DNA of 25,155 nt from Pseudomonadota bacterium (GCA_023389175.1 JAEWEW010000387.1:1-25155), one strand, 5' to 3'. Numbered from the stretch's first letter, positions 14,989 through 23,646 are shown. The notes: generated by a model from the letters alone, not told the origin. Translations and numbers: made by a program.

Positions 14989-17844
14989 CTACCCGGCCTT
15001 GCGCGCGCGCGGCCGGCTCACGCCGAGCGCGCTTTCGACGAGCTCCTTCTGTTGCGCGTAGTGCTTGTCGTAGTAGCCGACCGCCGGAGAGGCCGAGGCC
15101 GGCCGTCCGGCATAGGACAGCTTCTGCGTGGGCTTGAGCGCTGCCTGGATATGGTGCTGCACGAAGAACCAGGCGCCCTGGTTCTGCGGCTCGTCCTGGC
15201 ACCAGACGACCTGCGTTGCGCCGGGATAGCGCTTGAGCTCCGCGTCGAACGCCTTGTGCGGATAGGGATAGAGCTGCTCGACCCGCACCAGGGCGAGGTC
15301 GTCGATCTCGCGCGTGCGCCGTTCCGTCAGCAGGTCGTAGTAGACGCGGCCGCTGCAGATCACCACGCGCTTCACCTTCCTCGGGTCCGCGACGGTATCC
15401 GGCAGCACGGTCTCGAAGCGCCCATCGGCCAGGTCCTCGAGCGACGAGACCGCATCCTTGTTCCGGAGCAGCGATTTTGGCGTCATCAGGATCAGCGGCT
15501 TTCGGAACGGCCGGATCATCTGCCGGCGCAGCGCGTGGAAGATCTGCGACGGGTTGGAGGGTTGCAGCACCTGCATGTTGTTCTCCGCGCAGAGCTGCAG
15601 GAAGCGCTCCAGGCGCGCCGAGGAATGCTCCGGCCCCTGCCCTTCGTAGCCGTGCGGCAGCATCAGCGTGAGCCCGCAGGAGCGGCCCCACTTCGTCTCG
15701 CCGGACGAGATGAACTGGTCGATCACCACCTGCGCGCCGTTCACGAAGTCGCCGAACTGGGCCTCCCAGATCACCAGCGCATTCGGCTCGGCGGTGGCGT
15801 AGCCGTACTCGAAGGCGAGCACCGCCTCTTCCGAGAGCACCGAGTCGATGACGATGAACTGGCCCTGGTTGTCCGCCACGTACTGCAGCGGGATGTAGCT
15901 GCCCTGGTCCCAGCGCTCGCGGTTCTGGTCGTGCAGCACCGCATGCCGGTGGGAGAAGGTGCCCCGCCCCGAGTCCTGGCCCGAGAGCCGGACGGCGTAC
16001 CCGGAGGCGCAGAGCGAGGCGAATGCCAGCGCCTCGCCCATGCCCCAATCCAGCGGCAGGTCGCCGTTGGCCATCGCCCGGCGGTCCGCGATCACCTTCT
16101 GCACCAGCGGGTGCAGCTTGAAGCCGTCCGGCACGGTGGTGAGCCGCTCGCCCAGGCGCTTCAGCTCGGCGATCGGCACGCCGGTATCGGCGGCGTCGGT
16201 CCACTTGCGGTTGAGGAACGGCAGCCAGTCGACCGCGAACTTGCTCTTGAAGTTGGTGATGACCGGATCGTAGGTATGCTTGCCCTCGTCCATGGCGTCG
16301 CGAAAGCTCGTGGAGAGCTGGTCCGCGTAGCCGGCGTCGGTCACGCCCTGGGCCACCAGCTTCTCCGCATAGAGCGCGCGCGTGCCCGGGTGCGCCGCGA
16401 TCTTCTTGTACATGAGCGGCTGGGTGACCGATGGCGTGTCCTGCTCGTTGTGGCCGAGCTTGCGGTAGCAGACGATGTCCACCACCACGTCCTTGCGGAA
16501 CTGCATCCGGTAGTCGAGCGCGAGCTGGGTGACGAAGACCACCGCCTCCGGATCGTCCCCGTTCACGTGGAAGACCGGCGCCTCGATCGACTTCACCACG
16601 TCCGTGCAGTAGAGGGTGGAGCGCGCGTCGCGAGCGTCCGAGGTGGTGAACCCGATCTGGTTGTTGATGACGATATGCACCGTCCCGCGCGTGCCGTAGC
16701 CCCGGGTCTCGGTCAGGTTCAGCGTCTCCATCACGACGCCCTGGCCGGCGAAGGAGGCATCCCCGTGCACCAGGACCGACAGCACCTGCGACCCGTCCTT
16801 GTCGCCGCGGCGCACCTGCCGTGCCTTGGTCGAGCCCTCCACCACCGGATTGACGATCTCCAGGTGGGAAGGATTGAAGGCAAGCGACAGGTGGACCGGC
16901 CCGCCGGGCGTGGACACGTCGCTGGAAAAGCCCTGGTGGTACTTGACGTCGCCGTTCGGCAGCTCCTCGGCGTGATGGCCCTCGAACTCCTTGAAGAGGT
17001 CCTTCGGCATCTTGCCCATGACGTTGACCAGCACGTTCAGGCGTCCGCGGTGCGCCATGCCGATCACCATCTCCTGGATGCCGACGGCGCCGGCGCCTTG
17101 CACCAGCGCATCCATCGAGGCGATGAAGCTCTCGCTCCCCTCGAGCGAGAAGCGCTTCTGGCCGACATACTTGGTATGGAGGTACCGCTCCAGCCCTTCG
17201 GCCGCGGTCAGTCGCTCCAGGATGTGCTTCTTGGCATCGGGCGCGAAGTTGAACCTGCCGCGGGCGGACTCCAGCCGTTCCTGGATCCAGCGCTTGGCGG
17301 CCGGATCCGAGATGTACATGAACTCGGCGCCGATCGAGCCGCAGTAGGTGTCCCGCAACGCCTGCAGGATCTCGCGCAGCGGGGCGGTCTCGAAGCCGAA
17401 GAAGGTATTGGCCGCCGAGTAGAGGTTGGCGTGGTCGCCTTCGGAGAAGTCGTAGAAGGCAGGCTCGAGCTCCGGGATGGTGGGACGCTCGCGGCGCTTC
17501 AGCGGATCGAGGTCGGCGTAGCGGGAGCCGAGGAAGCGATAGGCGCCGATCAGCTGGGCGACGAAGACCTGCTTGCGAGCCGACTGCGCGTCGCCGCCCA
17601 TGACCTGGGGCTGGAGCTGGCCGGCCTTGGCCCGCTCGGCGAACGACTTGACGATCGGGGCATGGGCGACGTCGCGGGTCTCGGAGCTGCCGTCGGCCGC
17701 CGGAACCGCCTGCATGCCGTCGAAGTAGGCGCGCCAGGTCTCCGGCACCGAGCCCGGGTTGTTCAGGTAGCTTTCGTACAGCTCCTCGATATAGGGAGCG
17801 TTACCGCCAAAAAGATACGAGTTGGCGCGAAATGCCTTCATCAT
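14989..17844 (-). CDS. sucA: 2-oxoglutarate dehydrogenase E1
   Basis: Thiamine-diphosphate-dependent decarboxylase, first component of the 2-oxoglutarate dehydrogenase complex. 951 residues, normal for the family. The N-terminal segment YIEELYESYLNNPGSVP binds E2. IGMAHRGRLNVL with H265 corresponds to the active-site His of E. coli SucA; PSHLEIVNPVVEG follows at ~325, then the TPP/Mg-binding region (HVNGDDPEAV, ~425) and the transketolase-like C-terminal half (GQDSGRGTFSHRHAV, EAQFGDFVNGAQV). The ATG at 17844 has AAGGTG 7 nt upstream; a second ATG follows directly. It heads sucA-sucB-lpdA-zapE. Confidence 0.97.
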   Translation of the reverse strand: MMKAFRANSYLFGGNAPYIEELYESYLNNPGSVPETWRAYFDGMQAVPAADGSSETRDVAHAPIVKSFAERAKAGQLQPQVMGGDAQSARKQVFVAQLIGAYRFLGSRYADLDPLKRRERPTIPELEPAFYDFSEGDHANLYSAANTFFGFETAPLREILQALRDTYCGSIGAEFMYISDPAAKRWIQERLESARGRFNFAPDAKKHILERLTAAEGLERYLHTKYVGQKRFSLEGSESFIASMDALVQGAGAVGIQEMVIGMAHRGRLNVLVNVMGKMPKDLFKEFEGHHAEELPNGDVKYHQGFSSDVSTPGGPVHLSLAFNPSHLEIVNPVVEGSTKARQVRRGDKDGSQVLSVLVHGDASFAGQGVVMETLNLTETRGYGTRGTVHIVINNQIGFTTSDARDARSTLYCTDVVKSIEAPVFHVNGDDPEAVVFVTQLALDYRMQFRKDVVVDIVCYRKLGHNEQDTPSVTQPLMYKKIAAHPGTRALYAEKLVAQGVTDAGYADQLSTSFRDAMDEGKHTYDPVITNFKSKFAVDWLPFLNRKWTDAADTGVPIAELKRLGERLTTVPDGFKLHPLVQKVIADRRAMANGDLPLDWGMGEALAFASLCASGYAVRLSGQDSGRGTFSHRHAVLHDQNRERWDQGSYIPLQYVADNQGQFIVIDSVLSEEAVLAFEYGYATAEPNALVIWEAQFGDFVNGAQVVIDQFISSGETKWGRSCGLTLMLPHGYEGQGPEHSSARLERFLQLCAENNMQVLQPSNPSQIFHALRRQMIRPFRKPLILMTPKSLLRNKDAVSSLEDLADGRFETVLPDTVADPRKVKRVVICSGRVYYDLLTERRTREIDDLALVRVEQLYPYPHKAFDAELKRYPGATQVVWCQDEPQNQGAWFFVQHHIQAALKPTQKLSYAGRPASASPAVGYYDKHYAQQKELVESALGVSRPRARKAG

Positions 17845-17904
17845 GATGCGTCACCTTGTCGAACGAGTTTCTCGTCGAAGCTGCTCCAGCCAAGCCGGCC
17901 GGAA

Positions 17905-17937
17905 CGTATCGGCCGGCGGTTTGCGCCAGCCGATACG
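17905..17937 (-). other. Inverted repeat in the sucA leader region
   Basis: CGTATCGGC (17905-17913) and GCCGATACG (17929-17937) are a perfect 9-bp inverted repeat with a 15-nt loop, about 60-95 nt before the sucA ATG. It could be a leader hairpin or a protein-binding dyad. No convincing -35/-10 pair was found between it and 18060. Confidence 0.35.
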
Positions 17938-18084
17938 GCATCTGCGGGGAACCTAGGAGGCTGTCCTGGGAAGTGCCGTCTGATACCGATCTTCGGATGC
18001 ATGGTAGCACCGAGGTCGTTGCATACGTACGACGGCTGAACGGGAATACGACAACACGCCGCCGGACGGTCGTCGCTGCGTTCC

Positions 18085-18142
18085 TTCGCCCGGCCGCTGG
18101 CCGCGCCCCCCGTCAAGGGCGAGCGTTCGGCTCCTCGCTAAC
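18085..18142 (+). repeat. Degenerate partial copy of the gltA-downstream element
   Basis: The core 18085-18111 is identical to 18201-18227 except for one base, in the same orientation, and is followed by a decayed version of the rest (TCAAGGG, then GAG, CGGC and CCTCG blocks). It lies 116 bp from the intact copy. The 428-bp gap between sucA and gltA (17845-18272) holds this copy, the intact copy, the sucA leader and no credible gene. Confidence 0.55.
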
Positions 18143-18163
18143 CCGGCCGCGAGCGCAGTCCAT

Positions 18164-18268
18164 GACGGACCGCCGCTCAGCGGCGTGCCGCGGATCCGGC
18201 TTCGCCGGGCCGCTGGCCGCGCCCCCCTTCTCAAGGGGGGAGGCGCCTCCGGCGCCTCGGGGGGTTGG
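18164..18268 (-). repeat. Dispersed intergenic hairpin repeat downstream of gltA
   Basis: Directly after the gltA stop the minus strand folds into GAGGCGCC-GGA-GGCGCCTC (18240-18258), CCCCCCTT-GAG-AAGGGGGG (18222-18240, sharing a base with the first) and CCGGC-GAA-GCCGG (about 18196-18208), then reads CCGCGG and TGAGCGGCGGTCCGTC. The same series follows bamD at 5398-5496 in the same orientation relative to its gene. GC hairpins of this kind are common after genes in Burkholderiales. Possible roles are termination or mRNA end protection. Confidence 0.65.
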
Positions 18269-18272
18269 TTCA

Positions 18273-19601
18273 CTATGCGGCGCGGGCCTTGCGCGCGGGC
18301 CGCGCCGGCATGTCGCGCCGCACCTGGCCGGTGTAGAGCTGGCGCGGCCGGCCGATCTTCTGGTCGTCCTCGCCGATCATCTCGTTCCACTGGGCGATCC
18401 AGCCGACCGTCCGCGCAAGCGCGAAGATGCAGGTGAACATGCTGGTGGGGATGCCCATCGCCTTCTGCACCACACCGGAATAGAAATCCACGTTCGGATA
18501 GAGCTTGCGGGAGACGAAGTAGTCGTCCTCGAGCGCGATCTTCTCCAGCGCCATCGCCAGCTTGAAGATCGGGTCGTCCTCCAGGCCAAGCTCGCCGAGC
18601 ACCTCGCGGCAGGTTTCCTGCATCAGCTTGGCCCGCGGATCGTAGTTCTTGTAGACCCGGTGGCCGAAGCCCATCAGCTTCACGCCGGAATTCTTGTCCT
18701 TCACCTTGGCGATGAATTCCCCGATCTTCTCGATGCCGCCCTGGCGCTGGATCTCGTCCAGCATCACCAGGCAGGCCTCGTTGGCACCGCCGTGCGCCGG
18801 GCCCCACAGCGTGGCGATGCCTGCCGCGATGCATGCGAACGGGTTCGCGCCCGACGAGCCCGCGAGCCTCACCGTCGAGGTGGAGGCATTCTGCTCGTGG
18901 TCCGCATGCAGGATGAGGATCCGGTCCAGCGCGCGGACCAGAACGTCGTTCGGCTGGTAGTCCTCGCACGGCGTGCCGAACATCATGTGCATGAGGTTCG
19001 CGGTGTACGACAGGCTGTTCTTGGGATAGATGGAAGGCTGCCCCACCGAGTACTTGTACGCCATGGCCACCATGGTCGGCATCTTGGCGATCAGCCGGAT
19101 CGCCGAGATGTGGCGGTGCTCGGGGTTGTTGATGTCCAGCGAGTCGTGATAGAAGGCCGAGAGCGCCCCGACGCAGGCCACGAGGATCGCCATCGGATGG
19201 GCATCACGGCGGAAACCGGCGAAGAACCGGTTCATCTGCTCGTGGATCATCGTGTGATGCGTGACCCGGTAGTCGAAGTCGGCCTTCTGCTCCGCCGTCG
19301 GCAACTCGCCGTGCAGCAGCAGGTAGCAGGTGTCGAGGTAGTCGCACTGCACCGCCAACTGCTCGATCGGATAGCCGCGATAGAGCAACTCGCCCTTGTC
19401 GCCGTCGATATAGGTGATCTGCGACTCGCAGGCGGCGGTGGACATGAAGCCCGGATCGAAGGTGAACTTGCCGGTCTGCGCGTACAGCTTGCGGATGTCG
19501 ATCACGTCCGGCCCGACTGTTCCCTTGTAGACGGGAAACTCGACCGACGGCGTGCCATCCGCGAAGGACAGCGTGGCTTTGGGGGCGTTGGTGCTCGTCA
19601 T
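18273..19601 (-). CDS. gltA: Citrate synthase (type II, hexameric class)
   Basis: Condenses acetyl-CoA and oxaloacetate to citrate, entry step of the TCA cycle. 442 residues with the bacterial type II form, including the N-terminal beta domain (VGPDVIDIRKLYAQTGKFTFDPGF, here positions 29-52). Catalytic residues are H270 (WGPAHGGANE), H314 (GFGHRVYKNYDPRA) and D372 (PNVDFYSG). The ATG at 19601 has AGGA 8 nt upstream; the open frame continues upstream but lacks support. The C-terminus after RPRQLYTG ends in an Arg/Ala-rich tail a few residues longer than usual. It lies 179 bp after sdhE, so it may have its own promoter as well as read-through. Confidence 0.96.
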   Translation of the reverse strand: MTSTNAPKATLSFADGTPSVEFPVYKGTVGPDVIDIRKLYAQTGKFTFDPGFMSTAACESQITYIDGDKGELLYRGYPIEQLAVQCDYLDTCYLLLHGELPTAEQKADFDYRVTHHTMIHEQMNRFFAGFRRDAHPMAILVACVGALSAFYHDSLDINNPEHRHISAIRLIAKMPTMVAMAYKYSVGQPSIYPKNSLSYTANLMHMMFGTPCEDYQPNDVLVRALDRILILHADHEQNASTSTVRLAGSSGANPFACIAAGIATLWGPAHGGANEACLVMLDEIQRQGGIEKIGEFIAKVKDKNSGVKLMGFGHRVYKNYDPRAKLMQETCREVLGELGLEDDPIFKLAMALEKIALEDDYFVSRKLYPNVDFYSGVVQKAMGIPTSMFTCIFALARTVGWIAQWNEMIGEDDQKIGRPRQLYTGQVRRDMPARPARKARAA

Positions 19602-19780
19602 GGATTGATTCCTATGGGGCCGCCTGGCGGCGGCGGGTACTGCACGGATCCGGCGCGGGCCGCGTCGCTCCAGCCGGTCCGGCTCTCCGATGCGCACAAT
19701 GCTATCGCATCTGCAACATCGCCTATCTCCATCGCGGCGTCGGAAATCCTGACCGCGCCGACGCTTCCGCGAAGACCGGC

Positions 19781-20035
19781 TCAGGCCCGGCGCAGCGCCT
19801 CCACCAGCGTCCTGACCGCCGGGGTGTCCAGCGTCCCTTCGGGATCCCGGCGGTGCAGGATCAGGTCGAGCAGCTCCGGGTCGCTCAGGTCCAGCAGCCG
19901 GTCAAGCGCCTCGATCTCGGACTCGCCCATCGTCTCGACATGCGCGTCGAGGTAGCGGTTGAGGACGATGTCGTTCTCCAGCAGGCCGCGGCGCGCCCGC
20001 CAGCGCAGGCGCCGCACCCGTTCCGGGCTCGGCAT
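19781..20035 (-). CDS. sdhE: Succinate dehydrogenase FAD assembly factor SdhE
   Basis: Small protein that promotes covalent flavinylation of SdhA (YgfY/SDH5 family). 84 residues with the hallmark RRGLLENDIVL (about 15-25, the RGxxE motif) and a helical bundle pattern, e.g. EIEALDRLLDLSDPELLDLIL. It starts at the ATG at 20035, 18 bp after the sdhB stop, and completes the sdhCDABE order. It was once annotated as part of a toxin-antitoxin pair (CptB), which this context does not support. The gap from here to gltA (19602-19780) shows only a minor 6-bp dyad (19689-19711). Confidence 0.93.
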   Translation of the reverse strand: MPSPERVRRLRWRARRGLLENDIVLNRYLDAHVETMGESEIEALDRLLDLSDPELLDLILHRRDPEGTLDTPAVRTLVEALRRA

Positions 20036-20053
20036 CGCCGCGCCGGCCGTCCG

Positions 20054-20752
20054 CTAGACCGTCCGCCGCACGATCAGGTCCTTGATCTTGCCGATGGCGC
20101 GGTTCGGGTTCAGGTTCTTCGGGCACACGTCCACGCAGTTCATGATGGAGTGGCAACGGAACAGGCGGTACGGGTCCTCGAGGTTGTCGAGACGCTCGTT
20201 CGTGGCCTGGTCCCGGCTGTCGGCGATGAACCGGTATGCCTGCAGCAGGCCGGCCGGGCCGACGAACTTGTCCGGGTTCCACCAGAACGAGGGACACTGC
20301 GTCGAACAGCAGGCGCAGAGGATGCATTCGTAGAGGCCGTTCAGTTCGTCGCGTGCCTCCGGCGACTGCAGACGCTCCTTCTCGGGCGGCGGCGTGTCGT
20401 TGATCAGGTACGGGCTGATCGACTCGTACTGCGCGAAGAACTGGGTCATGTCGACGATCAGGTCGCGGATGACCGGGAGCGCCGGCAGGGGCCGCAGCAC
20501 CACCGGCTCCTTGAGGTCGCGAAGGTTCGTGATGCAGGCGAGCCCGTTCTTGCCGTTGATGTTCATCGCGTCCGAGCCGCATACGCCTTCGCGGCAGGAG
20601 CGCCGGAAGGACAGCGAATCATCCACGTCCGACTTGATGCGCATCAGCGCATCCAGCAGCATCTTGTCGGTCGGCTGGAGCGTCACCTCCAGCTCCTGCA
20701 TGTAGGGCTTCTCGTCCTTGTCGGGATCGTAGCGGTAGATCGAGAACTTCAT
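20054..20752 (-). CDS. sdhB: Succinate dehydrogenase iron-sulfur subunit
   Basis: Carries electrons from SdhA flavin to ubiquinone at the inner membrane. 232 residues. The [2Fe-2S] ligands are C53, C58, D61 and C73 (CREGVCGSDAMNINGKNG then LAC), with Asp at the third position as in E. coli. C143, C146, C149 and C210 fit the [4Fe-4S] cluster, and C153, C200 and C206 the [3Fe-4S] cluster. The ATG at 20752 is chosen; upstream in-frame codons overlap sdhA. It starts 11 bp after the sdhA stop, consistent with one operon. Confidence 0.97.
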   Translation of the reverse strand: MKFSIYRYDPDKDEKPYMQELEVTLQPTDKMLLDALMRIKSDVDDSLSFRRSCREGVCGSDAMNINGKNGLACITNLRDLKEPVVLRPLPALPVIRDLIVDMTQFFAQYESISPYLINDTPPPEKERLQSPEARDELNGLYECILCACCSTQCPSFWWNPDKFVGPAGLLQAYRFIADSRDQATNERLDNLEDPYRLFRCHSIMNCVDVCPKNLNPNRAIGKIKDLIVRRTV

Positions 20753-20763
20753 TGGCGTGTCTC

Positions 20764-22554
20764 TCAAAAGGTCCGTGCCTTCGGCTGGAAGGACTCGACC
20801 GACAAGGGCTCGAGCTTCACCGGCTTGTAGGCCAGCCGGTCGCCCTCGGAATACCACAGCGTGTGCTTCATCCAGTTGGCGTCGTCACGCTGCGGATAGT
20901 CGCGGTGGGCGTGGGCGCCGCGGCTTTCCTTGCGGGCCTCCGCCGAGGCGACCGTCGAGCGGGCGACCTCGACCAGGTTGTCCAGCTCGAGCGCCTCGAC
21001 CCGGGCCATGTTGAATACCTTCGACTTGTCCTTGAGGTGGACGTTGCGTGACCGTTCCGCGAGCGATCGGATCTTCTGCACGCCTTCGGTCAGCAGCTCC
21101 GAGGTACGGAACACGCCGCAGTGCGTCTGCATCTCGCGCCGGATGGCGTTGGCCACGTCCTGGGTGCGCTCCCCGCCGGTGGAGCCGTCCAGCCGGGCGA
21201 GGCGGGCAAGCGTCGCGTCGCCGGCATTGGCGGGCAGCTGCTTGTGCGGCGCGCGCGAGAAGCCGGAGGCCACGATGTGCTCACCGGCGGAGCGGCCGAA
21301 CACCACCAGGTCCAGGAGCGAATTGGTCCCGAGGCGGTTCGCGCCGTGCACCGAGACGCAGGCGCATTCACCGATGGCATAGAGACCATTCACCACGGCA
21401 TTCGGGTCGTCGCCGCGCGGCACCACCACCTGGCCGTAGTAGTTGGTCGGGACCCCGCCCATCTGGTAGTGGATGGTGGGCACGACCGGGATCGGGTCCC
21501 GGATCGGGTCGACGTTCGCGAACTTGATGGCGATCTCGCGGATGGACGGCAGCTTGCTGATGATCTTGTCGGCGCCGAGGTGGTCCAGCTTCAGCAGCAC
21601 GTAGTCGCCGTCCGGGCCGCATCCGCGGCCTTCCTTGATCTCCTGGTCCATGGACCGGGAGACGAAGTCCCGCGGCGCCAGGTCCTTGAGCGTCGGCGCG
21701 TAGCGCTCCATGAAGCGCTCCCCGTCCTTGTTGAGCAGGATGCCGCCTTCGCCCCGAACGCCTTCGGTGATCAGCACGCCGGCATTGGCGACACCGGTCG
21801 GGTGGAACTGCCAGAACTCCATGTCCTCCAGCGGCAGCCCGGCCCGCGCTGCGAGCCCAAGGCCGTCGCCGGTGTTGATGTAGGCGTTGGTCGATGCCGC
21901 GAAGATCCGTCCGGCCCCGCCGGTGGCGAGGACGGTGACCTTGGATTCCAGCACCATCACCTCGCCGGTTTCCATCTCGAGCGCGATCACGCCGACCACG
22001 TCGCCGTCCGAGTCGCGGACCAGGTCCAGCGCCATCCATTCGACGAAGAAGCGGGTGCGCGACCGGACGTTGCGCTGGTAGAGGGTGTGCAGCAGCGCAT
22101 GGCCGGTACGGTCGGCCGCCGCGCAGGCGCGCTGCACCGGCTTCTCGCCGAGGTTCGCGGTATGGCCACCGAAGGGCCGCTGGTAGATCGTCCCGTCGGC
22201 GTTGCGGTCGAACGGCATCCCGAAGTGCTCGAGCTCGTAGACCACTTCCGGGGCCCGCCGGCACATGAACTCGATCGCATCCTGGTCGCCCAGGTAGTCC
22301 GATCCCTTCACGGTATCGAACATGTGCCAGTACCAGTTGTCCTCGCTCATGTTGCCGAGCGAGGCGCCGATGCCGCCCTGGGCGGCCACGGTGTGCGAGC
22401 GGGTCGGGAACACCTTCGAGAGGACGGCCACGTTGTAGCCGGCCTCGGCCAGTTGCAGCGAGCAGCGCATGCCGGAGCCGCCGGCGCCGACGATCACCGC
22501 ATCGAACTTGCGCCGCGGCAGGTTGTTGGCCAGGTTGGTCAGCACGTTCGCCAT
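20764..22554 (-). CDS. sdhA: Succinate dehydrogenase flavoprotein subunit
   Basis: Oxidises succinate to fumarate. 596 residues. FAD motif GAGGSG (23-28), covalent FAD histidine H54 in SHTVAAQGG, substrate-site motifs FHPTG (~254) and TEGVRGEGG (~268), and HGANRLGTNSLLD near 410. Length and the C-terminal REYPQR-like region (AHRDYPQRDD) are normal. The ATG at 22554 shares its A with the sdhD TGA, so translation is coupled. It is quinone-reducing succinate dehydrogenase rather than fumarate reductase, judged by the sdhC/sdhD partners and the aerobic TCA neighbours. Confidence 0.98.
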   Translation of the reverse strand: MANVLTNLANNLPRRKFDAVIVGAGGSGMRCSLQLAEAGYNVAVLSKVFPTRSHTVAAQGGIGASLGNMSEDNWYWHMFDTVKGSDYLGDQDAIEFMCRRAPEVVYELEHFGMPFDRNADGTIYQRPFGGHTANLGEKPVQRACAAADRTGHALLHTLYQRNVRSRTRFFVEWMALDLVRDSDGDVVGVIALEMETGEVMVLESKVTVLATGGAGRIFAASTNAYINTGDGLGLAARAGLPLEDMEFWQFHPTGVANAGVLITEGVRGEGGILLNKDGERFMERYAPTLKDLAPRDFVSRSMDQEIKEGRGCGPDGDYVLLKLDHLGADKIISKLPSIREIAIKFANVDPIRDPIPVVPTIHYQMGGVPTNYYGQVVVPRGDDPNAVVNGLYAIGECACVSVHGANRLGTNSLLDLVVFGRSAGEHIVASGFSRAPHKQLPANAGDATLARLARLDGSTGGERTQDVANAIRREMQTHCGVFRTSELLTEGVQKIRSLAERSRNVHLKDKSKVFNMARVEALELDNLVEVARSTVASAEARKESRGAHAHRDYPQRDDANWMKHTLWYSEGDRLAYKPVKLEPLSVESFQPKARTF

Positions 22555-22904
22555 CAGACTTTCCAGAGGATGATGAGCGCCCAGAAGGCATAGCCGGTCA
22601 GCAGCACGATCGTCCCGATCTCCAGGGTGAGCCGCAGCCAGGTGGGCTTGATGTAGTCCATGTACACGTTCCGCATGCCGACCCAGGTGTGGTAGGCGAG
22701 CGAGATCAGGGCGAGCAGGGTCGCCACCTTCATGAAGGGGCTGGCGAACAGCTGGTACCAGCCGGCATAGCCCAGCTCCGGCATGGCAAGCAGCCGCACC
22801 AGCAGGTACCCGGTGTAGAGGGCGAGGATGATCGCGGTGATCCGCTGGGCGACCCAGTCGCGCGCCCCGTAGTGGGCGCCGGTGACGATTCTCTTCGTGG
22901 TCAT
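22554..22904 (-). CDS. sdhD: Succinate dehydrogenase membrane anchor subunit SdhD
   Basis: Small membrane anchor that with SdhC binds heme b and ubiquinone. 116 residues, three membrane helices (about 20-40, 57-77, 92-113). The pattern YHTWVGMRNVYMDY (H72 heme ligand candidate, R79, D83) matches the family H-x3-G-x-R-x4-D signature, and GARDWVAQRITA is the conserved N-terminal part. The ATG at 22904 is chosen with AAAGG 7 nt upstream. The sdhC-sdhD gap is 136 bp (22905-23040), longer than the others in this operon and empty. Confidence 0.94.
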   Translation of the reverse strand: MTTKRIVTGAHYGARDWVAQRITAIILALYTGYLLVRLLAMPELGYAGWYQLFASPFMKVATLLALISLAYHTWVGMRNVYMDYIKPTWLRLTLEIGTIVLLTGYAFWALIILWKV

Positions 22905-23040
22905 GCAGGAGCCTTTGCGAAGGTCGGCTGGCAGGCCGACAGGACAGCGATCCCGGCCGCGACCACCCACGCCCGGCTCGCGGGCGAGTGCGTTGCCGGC
23001 AGGATGCGGGAAGCCAATCCGAAGTCCGTGCGGATGGCGG

Positions 23041-23463
23041 TCAGAGCAGGCCGAAGAGCAACAGCGCGCACACCAGGGTGACGACGACGCTCAGCCCCAG
23101 CACGATCCGCGCGGTCAGGGCGTTCTGCTCCCGCTCGCCCATCAGGTGCAGGTCCAGTCCGAAGTGACGGATGCCCGCCAGCACGTGATGGACGAACGCC
23201 CAGATCAGGATCAGCAGCACCAGCTTTCCCGGCCAGGACGCCACGACGCTGCGGTACCGCTCGAAGCTGATCTCCGAGGTGAGGCTGTTCTGGAACAGGT
23301 AGAGCACGAACGGAATGCCGAGGACGAACATCAGCACGCCGCTCGCCCGGTGCAGGACGGAGACGATCGCGCCGGGCGGAAAACGGTAGCTGGCGAGGTC
23401 GCCAACGCCAAGGTTGCGGAACTCCGGACGCGCGGAGTGTGTCGATCTGCCGGCCTCAGCCAT
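23041..23463 (-). CDS. sdhC: Succinate dehydrogenase cytochrome b556 subunit SdhC
   Basis: Membrane cytochrome b subunit of succinate dehydrogenase. 140 residues; conserved N-terminal RPEFRNLGVGDLASYRFPPGA (residues 12-32), SVLHRASGV around 34-42 with the quinone-site Ser/Arg, three membrane helices (about 35-55, 79-99, 117-138) and HHVLAGIRHFGLDLH with the heme-ligand His. The ATG at 23463 has GGAGG 8 nt upstream. It is first gene of sdhCDAB-sdhE, with a candidate promoter at 23618-23646. Confidence 0.95.
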   Translation of the reverse strand: MAEAGRSTHSARPEFRNLGVGDLASYRFPPGAIVSVLHRASGVLMFVLGIPFVLYLFQNSLTSEISFERYRSVVASWPGKLVLLILIWAFVHHVLAGIRHFGLDLHLMGEREQNALTARIVLGLSVVVTLVCALLLFGLL

Positions 23464-23632
23464 GCCACCTGCCTCCCTTGCTGCCGGCCATGCCGCCGGC
23501 TTCCATGCCGGCGCCGGTCGCGCCCTGCCCGGCGGCGCCCCAGAGCGATCGGCCCTCTTTCGTCTGCATCAGTTCTCTCGAAACCACCACGCGACGCGCG
23601 GCATCTTCCTTCAGCCAAGTATTGTTACGCAT
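23456..23632 (-). CDS. Possible 58-residue upstream ORF overlapping the sdhC start
   Basis: An ATG at 23632 opens a frame whose TGA (23458-23456) overlaps the first codons of sdhC by 8 nt. It starts MRNNTWLKEDAARR and has a Gly-rich second half. There is no Shine-Dalgarno at this ATG; an internal ATG at 23569 (37 codons) has a weak GAGA. If sdhC transcription begins near 23611, only the shorter form would be in the message. No family recognised; it may be a leader that couples to sdhC, or chance. Confidence 0.2.
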   Translation of the reverse strand: MRNNTWLKEDAARRVVVSRELMQTKEGRSLWGAAGQGATGAGMEAGGMAGSKGGRWHG

Positions 23633-23646
23633 TTTGGATTGGCCAA
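23618..23646 (-). promoter_or_regulatory. Candidate sdhC operon promoter
   Basis: On the minus strand TTGGCC (23646-23641), 17 bp, AATACT (23623-23618); each box matches 4 of 6 consensus bases. It lies between the gntR stop and sdhC, in the only AT-richer patch of the gap. The leader would be about 150 nt. No copy of the gntR/mdh palindrome is seen near it. Confidence 0.35.

Noticed and set aside
15052..18039. 995-codon open frame on the plus strand opposite sucA
   Set aside because: Shadow of sucA; composition is low complexity (HRR/ELR-rich), and sucA on the other strand is complete and unambiguous.
18173..18272. Possible small gene or structured RNA in the gltA downstream gap
   Set aside because: The structure is explained by the GC hairpin repeat also found after bamD; no start signal or family likeness.
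19781..20035. Toxin-antitoxin component next to sdhB
   Set aside because: The small protein is of the CptB/YgfY family once annotated that way, but its RGxxE motif and position after sdhB make it SdhE.
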